This document shows positions 17,364 through 23,596 of a DNA stretch of 64,000 nucleotides, one piece after another. The first letter of the stretch is position 1, and every line of letters starts with the position of its first letter. The DNA comes from Armatimonadota bacterium (lineage in GTDB: Bacteria > Armatimonadota > UBA5829 > DTJY01). Under the pieces are notes generated by a model that worked only from the letters and a program-made list of their open reading frames with translations, did no database searches and had not been told where the DNA came from. A program made the translations under genes and the position numbers. The DNA lies in the NCBI GenBank assembly GCA_017993055.1, contig JAGONM010000009.1:33099-97098 (forward strand), in the 5' to 3' direction.

Positions 17364-17506
17364 GTCGGCAATACGTCGGCAATACGTCGGCAATGGCGGG
17401 ATGCAGGAATAACGTCGGCAATAACGTCGGCATTCTATATGTATTGCCGACTTGCCGAGGTTCGTTTTCTGGCCTGTCGTCGGCAACGTCGGCAAAGACG
17501 TCGGCA
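17364..17506. repeat. iteron-like GTCGGCA repeats, putative origin of the element
   Basis: GTCGGCA occurs in direct orientation at 17364, 17375, 17386, 17414, 17426, 17479, 17488 and 17500, most followed by A. One perfect inverted copy lies at 17445-17451 and a degenerate one at 17453. Several spacings are 11-12 bp, about one helical turn. It directly follows the primase/RepA-like gene, where replicon iterons normally lie. The remaining non-coding sequence to 17622 holds nothing else that I recognise. Confidence 0.7.
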
Positions 17507-17622
17507 AACATGGCCTTACCGCTCCCCCGCTTTGAGCGGCGGGGGGACGCGGACGGTCGGAGTCATGCGGCGGTACCGACAGGCGAGTAACGCCGGAAAG
17601 ATACGATACCGGGAGGTGCAAT

Positions 17623-17826
17623 ATGTACGATGAGACCTGCTTCGCAATCAGATGGAACAACTGCGCGACTAATGACCCGTGCGCTATATGCGGCGAAAGG
17701 ACGGACCCGGTGGTAGGTCCCGAACTGTTCCTGCGGGACGGTTGGGCTCTGGTATGCTGGCAGTGCGGACGCAAGCATTCCCCGCGACTGACTGCGCTTC
17801 TGGAGTCGGGAGACAAGCGAGAATGA
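17623..17826 (+). CDS. small zinc-ribbon protein
   Basis: 67 residues with two CxxC pairs, CAIC (about 20-23) and CWQC (about 45-48), spaced as in a compact zinc ribbon. A GGGAGG ribosome site lies 6 nt before ATG 17623. It resembles HNH-associated or transcription-factor zinc ribbons common in phage-like elements, but no catalytic motif is visible. Its stop overlaps the next start (ATGA). Confidence 0.75.
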   Translation: MYDETCFAIRWNNCATNDPCAICGERTDPVVGPELFLRDGWALVCWQCGRKHSPRLTALLESGDKRE

Positions 17827-18074
17827 CGCCGAAGGACTTGATGCAGACGATACGTTTCGAGTGGGAGTGCCTGTCGCGGGATGATATGCTCTTTATGAAC
17901 CGGGTATCGGCCCGATGGATTGAGGACGGCGGGAAGTGGTTCACGTTTACCGCCGAGGAAGGGGAGAGGATGCGTCGGCTCTATACCGAGGAGGAGAAGG
18001 AACGCATAGTCGGGATACTCGCCAAGGTTGCCCGATTTCGTGACCCACGACCGGAGCAGCTCGGCATTCAATGA
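17823..18074 (+). CDS. hypothetical element protein
   Basis: 83 residues, coupled to the preceding zinc-ribbon gene by an ATGA overlap at 17823-17826. It is highly charged, probably helical (FTAEEGERMRRLYTEEEKERIV), with a short aromatic N-terminal part. I do not recognise the family. The coupling, not similarity, is the reason to call it. Confidence 0.65.
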   Translation: MTPKDLMQTIRFEWECLSRDDMLFMNRVSARWIEDGGKWFTFTAEEGERMRRLYTEEEKERIVGILAKVARFRDPRPEQLGIQ

Positions 18075-18131
18075 GCACAAACACAGCAACTTGACTGATG
18101 ATTTCGGCAAAAAGGGGCGGGAGTGCGCATC

Positions 18132-18731
18132 ATGGGCGGCCTGGGGTCTGGAGACTGGTACAGGTCTGGCACGAAGGATACGGTGGGGAGCTACCGGGCG
18201 ATTGACGTGAACTTTCTGCATCGGCAGGGATTGCTCCGGGCAGGACGGCTATTCCACCTCTCATGGAGTCGGGGCGGTGAACCGTGTGGAAGCATCGGCG
18301 GATGGGCGGAGCCGGGGCTGGTAATGCTCGACTATCGTATGAGGTCGGACGATGGGGACGGGGAGGAACTGCGGTATGCCGTCCGATTGACCTTTACGCC
18401 CTGCAACTTCGGCGGGCATCGGCCCTGGTTCAAGTGCCCGAGGTGCAATCGGCGCGTCGGGAAGCTGTTCGGAGGGAGGATGTTCGTGTGTCGGCATTGT
18501 CGCGGTCTGGCATACGACTCACAGAACGAATCGCCGTGGGACCGGGCGTTGAGCAAGTGCCAGAACATACGGCGGAAGCTGGGAGGCACGGTCAGCATGG
18601 CAGACTCGTTCCCGGATAAGCCGAAGTTCATGCATTGGCGGACGTACTGGCGACTGTGGGAGGAATACATGCGCCTGGAGCATGAGGACGTGGTGCTCAT
18701 GGCCCGGAGATTTCGATTGCCGGGATACTAG
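18132..18731 (+). CDS. MGGLGSG-type zinc-ribbon hypothetical protein
   Basis: 199 residues starting MGGLGSGDWYRSGTKDTV. A zinc ribbon, CPRCNRRVGKLF...CRHCRGLAYDSQ, lies around residues 102-130. Proteins with this N terminus and ribbon are frequent in mobile elements and many bacterial genomes without known function. GGAG lies 8 nt before ATG 18132; a GTG at 18123 is the rejected alternative. It is the last gene before the right end of the element. Confidence 0.75.
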   Translation: MGGLGSGDWYRSGTKDTVGSYRAIDVNFLHRQGLLRAGRLFHLSWSRGGEPCGSIGGWAEPGLVMLDYRMRSDDGDGEELRYAVRLTFTPCNFGGHRPWFKCPRCNRRVGKLFGGRMFVCRHCRGLAYDSQNESPWDRALSKCQNIRRKLGGTVSMADSFPDKPKFMHWRTYWRLWEEYMRLEHEDVVLMARRFRLPGY

Positions 18732-18753
18732 CGGATGGTTTGCAGATTGGGTA

Positions 18754-18782
18754 TTGACACGAAATTCAACATGGTGTAACAT
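18754..18782 (+). promoter_or_regulatory. outward-facing promoter at the right end of the element
   Basis: TTGACA at 18754-18759, a 17-nt spacer and TAACAT at 18777-18782. In the integrated state it points across the putative arm sites into the right tRNA copy. In an excised circle it would point through the joined att site into the integrase gene. Confidence 0.55.
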
Positions 18783-18801
18783 AATGGCACAGGCTGGCAT
18801 G

Positions 18802-18889
18802 AACCAAGTACGGTTATCAAGGCAGTGCAAGCGTACTTGGTTCAGCGGAATCGGACCTTTGACAAGCGTACTTGGTTTTGAACCAAGTG
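18802..18889 (+). repeat. integrase arm-type site candidates, right end
   Basis: AAGCGTACTTGGTT occurs exactly at 18829-18842 and 18864-18877. An inverted copy with one mismatch is at 18802-18815 and an inverted half-site (AACCAAGT) at 18881-18888. The last two form a palindrome ACTTGGTT-TTG-AACCAAGT. The same 14-mer is at the left end. Confidence 0.7.
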
Positions 18890-18917
18890 AGGAAATCGTG
18901 CGGAAGGCGGGGTACCA

Positions 18918-19009
18918 CGCGCCGAAGTGGCGGAATGGCAGACGCGCATGGTTCAGGACCATGTACCCGCAAGGGTGTAGGGGTTCAACTCCCCTCTTCG
19001 GCACCAACC
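18918..19009 (+). repeat. attR direct repeat (92 bp)
   Basis: Identical to 6673-6764 over 92 bp and covering a full tRNA-Leu gene. Sequence to the right is taken as original chromosome because it begins with an intrinsic terminator suited to the tRNA gene. Confidence 0.9.
18921..19006 (+). tRNA. tRNA-Leu (anticodon CAG), right copy
   Basis: Identical in all 86 positions to the tRNA at 6676-6761, including the encoded CCA. It has no consensus promoter immediately upstream; the nearest is the element promoter about 140 bp away. It does have the terminator. Expression of this copy is therefore uncertain. Confidence 0.95.
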
Positions 19010-19019
19010 CAGCTTCTCA

Positions 19020-19047
19020 GGCCCGGGCAGCCCGTCCGGGCCTTTTT
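19020..19047 (+). terminator. intrinsic terminator of tRNA-Leu
   Basis: GGCCCGG (19020-19026) pairs with CCGGGCC (19036-19042) around a 9-nt loop, followed by five T residues. It lies 13 nt past the tRNA CCA. Confidence 0.85.
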
Positions 19048-19157
19048 GCCGCCTCATTGTACGACCAACGCAACCGGTAGTCAAACGGGATGCTTCGGCA
19101 GCGGGCAGCCCACTGCCGAAGCAGACCGGCAAGACGCGGTTGCAGATACCCGTGCCG

Positions 19158-19966
19158 CTATGCGGGACTAACGGGTTCGGGAGCCGGAGGCGGCGCAGGC
19201 GCAGAGACCGGAGGCTGGCCCTTCAGTCCGACGTAGATATGCGCGAATGCCAGCCAGACGAGCAACCCCGTGACTATGATGCCTATGCCGCAGGCGATGG
19301 CTCCAGCAGCGCCGACCAGACTGAGCACTATTGCGACGAGCAAGAGCTGCGGTCGAATCCCTTCGGTCATATCGCTGCTCTTCTTAAACGACTCCACGAT
19401 CCCCTCGCCATCAGCCGCCGCGTAGTAGGCGAACATGAAACGCAGGGCGACGATGACGTACAGGACCAACGATACGAGGCCGAAGACAATCAGTACTGCC
19501 ATGGCTCCGGCAGGAATGCCTGCCATGCCGACGGGATCGTCGGCATGGCAGGCATTCCCGGAACGCTCGGCATGGAGGCCGCATAGTCCGCGGCCCGGGA
19601 ACTGAACGCCCCCATCCCAGCCGCGATAGCCGCGCCGATGCCGAGAGGGATCATAGTCACCAGTGCGATGGCAACAAAGAGCCAGTACACACCCATCCAG
19701 AGACCGTACTTCTGGAAGCCCGAGAACAGATCACCGAACTCGGGACCCTCGTCCCTGACGGCCTTCAACATGAGCACCATCATGCCCCCCATGAGGGGAG
19801 GAACGACTAGAATCGCGACCAGTGCCCCGACCACGGGGATGCTCCCGCCACCACCTGCGATAATGATGTAGACGAGGAAGGCGCCAATCAGCACGCCCGC
19901 ATACTTGGAGAACGTCGCCCAACCAGCAGAGAGCGACTCGCCGATACCCAGCAATCTGCCTTGCAT
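19158..19966 (-). pseudogene. multispanning membrane protein, frame broken at a hairpin
   Basis: Two overlapping frames seem to form one protein. Frame one (19966 to 19490; AGGAGG 7 nt before the ATG) has about three membrane segments and ends in a Met/Pro-rich tail. Frame two (19526 to 19158), in the -1 frame, continues with FGLVSLVLYVIVALRFMFAYYAA and a Pro/Ala-rich C terminus. It has no ribosome site. The overall shape resembles DUF975-like or glycerophosphodiesterase-type membrane domains. The switch lies at a perfect 20-bp inverted repeat (19513-19532 / 19539-19558). Options are a real frameshift mutation, programmed -1 frameshifting, or a sequencing error at the hairpin. Confidence 0.6.
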
Positions 19967-20211
19967 CACACGACCTCCTGTCTGATTTCCGGGAAAACCC
20001 GGTTCGGCCGAGACAATCTCGCAGTGAAGCCCGGAGTGCCGGCCCTAGCTAGCTCATCCATTATGCTCGCCTTGCCAAATATCCTCCTTCTCTCAAGCCG
20101 CAGGCGCAACGCAACCTTCCGACGCAATCGCGGACGCCGGCGCGAGATCCTTCGCTGTGCTCAAAATGACATCTCGGGACTCAAGGCAGGAGCTGAGGGG
20201 CAAAGTTTGTC

Positions 20212-20240
20212 TTGACAAATCCGATAAGGCAGTATACAAT
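20212..20240 (+). promoter_or_regulatory. sigma-70 promoter of the GH3 gene
   Basis: TTGACA at 20212-20217, a 17-nt spacer and TACAAT at 20235-20240, about 66 bp before the chosen start codon. The rest of 19967-20306 holds a short dispersed-repeat fragment near 20142-20170 and no gene. Confidence 0.75.
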
Positions 20241-20306
20241 ACAATCAGTCGGCTGGTGGATCCCCCCAGCGGCCGGACAATGCCCAACCAGTACCCAAGG
20301 TGCAAC

Positions 20307-22610
20307 ATGAAATACTCCCTCGGACCATCCACTCTGCGCAGACTCATCACCATGGTCGCCCTGCTATCATCCGGATCGGCACACGCGTTGGGCCTCGGCG
20401 CGGCGAAGAGCGCGATACCCGACGGAAGCGCCGTATCGCTTCAGGGCCTCTCAGTAACGGCATCGTTCTCCGGACACGTCTACGTAGAGCAGACCGACCG
20501 CGGGGCGGGTATACGTGTAGACACCGACGGGACTTTCGCGGAGGGCACCCTCGTCAGCGTCCTTGGCACTATCGAGACGGACATCGCCACCGGGGAGCGC
20601 TACATCGCGGCATCACCCGGACACCCGCTGGCGGAGGGCGGCATGAGCATCGTCAAACCGGTGGGCCTGATCAACGCTGCTTTTACCGGAGGCGATTCCG
20701 GCCTGCAGGAGGGGATCGAAGGAGACGGGCACCTGAACACGATCGGACTGCTGGTCACCGTCTGGGGCAAGATCACCGACTATGATCCCGAAGGTGGCTG
20801 CGATTGGTTCAGGATCGGCGCGCCAGGTGAACCGGAGATCAAGGTCGTGGCCCCCGACGGAGCCACTTTCGACAGGGACTGGGCTTACGTCTTGGCTACC
20901 GGCATCTGTACGGCAGAGAAGGTGAACGGCTCGATGATCCGCGTGCTGAAGGTGAGGAGCAAGGCAGACGTCGTATCGCGGCGCACCCGGTCCGAGATCA
21001 GACTGCAGACGATGACGCTAGCCGAGAAGATCGGGCAGCTCTTCCAGATACGGATCGACGGCGACACGCTCGATCAGTCCGAGCGCGACATCATTCTGCA
21101 GAAGCACGTCGGCGGGATCGTCTACTTCCAGTACAACGGCAACATAGACGATCCGGTGCGAACGGCGCAGATGAGCAACGACATACAGGCGTGCGCGATC
21201 GGAGCCGGGGGGGCTGGAGTCCCGATATTGATCTCCATGGACCAGGAAGGCGGCCGAGTGACCAGAATCACGGGCGGAACAGACTTCCCCGGGAACATGG
21301 GCCTCGGCGCGGCGAGAAGCCCGAGCACAGCCTATGCGACAGGAAGCGTGATCGGTTCCGAGATCAGGGCGATCGGCGGGCAGATGGACCTGGCTCCGGT
21401 GCTCGACGTGAACAACAATCCGCTGAATCCCGTAATAGGGGTGCGCTCGTTCGGCGAGCGGGCGGCCCTCGCATCCGAGTTGGGGATCGCATACACTCAC
21501 GGCCTCCAGGGCGCCGGGGTGATCGCGACCGGCAAGCATTTCCCCGGCCACGGAGATACGGCGGTTGACTCGCACACCGGCCTGCCGATAGTGACATACG
21601 ACTTTGCCACGCTCGACAACGTGCACGGCAAACCATTCAGAGACGCGATCGCGGCCGGCCTCGATGCGATCATGAGCGCGCACATCGTGGTGACGTGTCT
21701 CGATCCCGACCGACCCGCAACGCTGTCACCCGCCGTGATGACCGGATACCTTCGGGGCAACCTCGGGTTCGACGGGGTGATAATGACGGACTCGATGGGA
21801 ATGGCGGGGATCACCGCGGGCTACACCGTGGAGCAGGCGACGGTGATGGCAATCCAGGCCGGCGTGGACCTGCTCTCCCTGCCACCGGATCTCAACCGAG
21901 CGACTGCCGCAGTCCAAGCCGCGGTGCAGAGCGGGGACATCACTCAAGCCCGGATTGACCAGTCGGTCGCCAGAATCCTTGCCCTGAAGTACCGCGCCGG
22001 GCTCTTCGACAACCCATACGTGGACCCTCAGGCCGCCGACGACATCGTGGGGTGCGCGGCGCACTGGGCGGCTGAGTTGAGCGCGGCGCGGGCGGCCGTG
22101 ACGCTGGTCAAGAACCAGTCCGGCTTCCTTCCGCTGAACCTCACATCGGGACAGAAGATACTACTGGTTACCGTACAGGCATCCGAGACCACGACGGATG
22201 CGGCGACGAGGTTTGCATCATATATCACGCAGAAGCACTCCAACGTGCAGTCGCTGGCGCTGGCGGTCAACCCGACGTCGTCCCAGAGAGCGACGGTCAA
22301 GACCGCGGCGGCCTCGGCATACGTAGTAGTGATCGGAACGTCGAGAGCGCAGCTCTCGACGAACGCGGGCCAGGCGACCCTGGTCAACGAACTGCTCGCG
22401 ATGGGCAAGCCTGTTGTTGTCGTGGGACTTCGGGAGCCTTACGAGCTTGCGAGTTTCCCCGGGGTCAACGCCTACCTGGCGGCGTACAACTACCGCAACT
22501 GCGGGTTCCAGGCGGCGGCGGACGCGCTCTTTGGAGATATCAATCCGTCGGGCCTTCTGCCCGTTACGGTACCCGGACTCTACTCATACGGCTACGGACT
22601 GAGCTACTGA
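20307..22610 (+). CDS. secreted GH3 beta-N-acetylhexosaminidase-like enzyme
   Basis: 767 residues. A signal peptide (MKYSLGPSTLRRLITMV...SAHA) follows ATG 20307, which has AAGG 6 nt upstream. Residues about 35-175 form an OB-like beta domain. The GH3 barrel then carries the NagZ-type motif KHFPGHGDTAVDSH (about 410-423), whose His/Asp are used by GH3 glucosaminidases as acid/base. The nucleophile Asp lies in IMTDSMGM (about 494). A C-terminal alpha/beta sandwich domain follows. It probably cuts N-acetyl-hexosamine residues from peptidoglycan or other glycans outside the cytoplasm. Unlike classical NagZ, it is exported and carries two extra domains. Confidence 0.87.
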   Translation: MKYSLGPSTLRRLITMVALLSSGSAHALGLGAAKSAIPDGSAVSLQGLSVTASFSGHVYVEQTDRGAGIRVDTDGTFAEGTLVSVLGTIETDIATGERYIAASPGHPLAEGGMSIVKPVGLINAAFTGGDSGLQEGIEGDGHLNTIGLLVTVWGKITDYDPEGGCDWFRIGAPGEPEIKVVAPDGATFDRDWAYVLATGICTAEKVNGSMIRVLKVRSKADVVSRRTRSEIRLQTMTLAEKIGQLFQIRIDGDTLDQSERDIILQKHVGGIVYFQYNGNIDDPVRTAQMSNDIQACAIGAGGAGVPILISMDQEGGRVTRITGGTDFPGNMGLGAARSPSTAYATGSVIGSEIRAIGGQMDLAPVLDVNNNPLNPVIGVRSFGERAALASELGIAYTHGLQGAGVIATGKHFPGHGDTAVDSHTGLPIVTYDFATLDNVHGKPFRDAIAAGLDAIMSAHIVVTCLDPDRPATLSPAVMTGYLRGNLGFDGVIMTDSMGMAGITAGYTVEQATVMAIQAGVDLLSLPPDLNRATAAVQAAVQSGDITQARIDQSVARILALKYRAGLFDNPYVDPQAADDIVGCAAHWAAELSAARAAVTLVKNQSGFLPLNLTSGQKILLVTVQASETTTDAATRFASYITQKHSNVQSLALAVNPTSSQRATVKTAAASAYVVVIGTSRAQLSTNAGQATLVNELLAMGKPVVVVGLREPYELASFPGVNAYLAAYNYRNCGFQAAADALFGDINPSGLLPVTVPGLYSYGYGLSY

Positions 22611-22627
22611 CGCAGGAGTAACCGCAC

Positions 22628-23293
22628 ATGGAAGTGCAACCCCGAGACCGTGTCAGAGAGATCATTGCTGAGCTGCGAACAGCTTTTCCCGACGCGAAGG
22701 TATCTCTGGAGTTCGGCACGCCTCACCAGCTTCTCGTCGCCACGATCCTCTCGGCGCAGTGTACCGACATCAAGGTCAACCAAGTAACGCCCGCGCTGTT
22801 CGCGAAGTACCGATCACCCCAGGACTTCGCCGATGCTGACCCCAGCGAACTCGAGCGCGACGTCCACGCGACCGGCTTCTTCAGGCAGAAGACCAAGTCC
22901 ATCATCGAATCGGCTCAGGACATCGTGCATCTCCACGGCGGAGAGGTGCCGGATTCAATGGAGGAACTGACTCAACTCAGGGGCGTCGGGCGCAAGACGG
23001 CGAACGTCGTCCTCAGCGCAGCGTTCGGGAAGCCGGGCATCATCGTGGACACGCACGTGCTGCGAATCTCCGGCTTGCTCGGCCTCGCGGACCCGAAACT
23101 CGTGGCGAAGAAGGATGCGGACAAGGTCGAGCGGGAGCTGATGGCGGTCGTTCCGGAGGAGGACTGGTCGAACTTCAGCAACCTGATCGTCGCGCTGGGG
23201 CGTTCGATCTGCCCCGCGCGAAAACCCCGGCACGACGAGTGCCCGATACTCCACCTCTGTCCGACCGGTCAGAAGGGAGTGACTGTCGGATAA
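22628..23293 (+). CDS. nth: endonuclease III with a His in place of one cluster Cys
   Basis: 221 residues. The helix-hairpin-helix LRGVGRKTANVV carries the catalytic Lys123, and Asp141 lies in IIVDTHVLR. These are the signature residues of the bifunctional DNA glycosylase/AP lyase that removes oxidised pyrimidines. The Fe-S loop has exact family spacing but reads Cys195-X6-His202-X2-Cys205-X5-Cys211, so the second cysteine is replaced by histidine. The gene starts 17 nt after the GH3 stop with a GGAG-containing leader, so the two may be cotranscribed. Confidence 0.93.
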   Translation: MEVQPRDRVREIIAELRTAFPDAKVSLEFGTPHQLLVATILSAQCTDIKVNQVTPALFAKYRSPQDFADADPSELERDVHATGFFRQKTKSIIESAQDIVHLHGGEVPDSMEELTQLRGVGRKTANVVLSAAFGKPGIIVDTHVLRISGLLGLADPKLVAKKDADKVERELMAVVPEEDWSNFSNLIVALGRSICPARKPRHDECPILHLCPTGQKGVTVG

Positions 23294-23296
23294 GTG

Positions 23297-23325
23297 AAAA
23301 GGGGCAGGAGTGCCACTCCTGCCCC
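23297..23325 (-). terminator. hairpin between nth and a small minus-strand gene
   Basis: GGGGCAGGAGT and ACTCCTGCCCC form a perfect 11-bp stem around GCC. On the minus strand it is followed by TTTT, so it can end the small minus-strand gene. The same palindrome recurs inside the Y-family polymerase gene at 30536-30572. Confidence 0.6.
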
Positions 23326-23377
23326 AACAAATCTCTGCGGGCGGTCAGATGGCGCGGTCTGCTCTCCCGCCCCTAGG

Positions 23378-23581
23378 CTACTTCTCCTGCCAGCACTCGA
23401 TGGTAGTCGCGATGCACTTCTCGATGGCCTCGTCGCCCTCGACATCATGGCTCCGCTCGCACTCATATCGAATGAACACTCTCTCCGGGAACGCGGACCT
23501 GCCTCGCGACTCGAGCTTGTGACGCTCGCGGAGGTGCCTGCACGCGCCCGGCACCGGCTTGATCTCTGTCTGCCCTGGCAT
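23378..23581 (-). CDS. small Cys-containing hypothetical protein
   Basis: 67 residues with four dispersed cysteines and a charged middle (RERHKLESRGRSAFPERVFI). Strong GGAG 7 nt before ATG 23581. It lies 15 nt after the barrel gene, so it is probably cotranscribed. No family recognised. Confidence 0.6.
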   Translation of the reverse strand: MPGQTEIKPVPGACRHLRERHKLESRGRSAFPERVFIRYECERSHDVEGDEAIEKCIATTIECWQEK

Positions 23582-23596
23582 ATTCGCTCTCCTTCG

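Larger units (their letters stand above)
6673..18917. mobile_element. tRNA-Leu-targeted integrative element carrying type III-like R-M
   Basis: About 12.2 kb between identical 92-bp tRNA-Leu repeats. The integrase gene is the first gene inside the left end. An HTH excisionase-like gene, a primase/RepA-like ATPase and iteron-like repeats give it replication and excision functions. A restriction-modification operon is the cargo. No conjugation genes (relaxase, coupling ATPase, type IV secretion) are seen, so it resembles a satellite or integrative mobilizable/phage-like island rather than a self-transmissible ICE. The host promoter and the host terminator of the tRNA lie outside opposite ends. 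Confidence 0.88.

Noticed and set aside
17364..17506. Possible CRISPR array
   Set aside because: Repeats are 7-9 bp, with spacers too short and irregular and one copy inverted; no cas genes. Iterons fit better.
6673..19009. Reading the element as a prophage
   Set aside because: No capsid, terminase, portal, tail or lysis genes are present.
6673..19009. Reading the element as a self-transmissible ICE
   Set aside because: No relaxase, coupling protein or type IV secretion genes are present.
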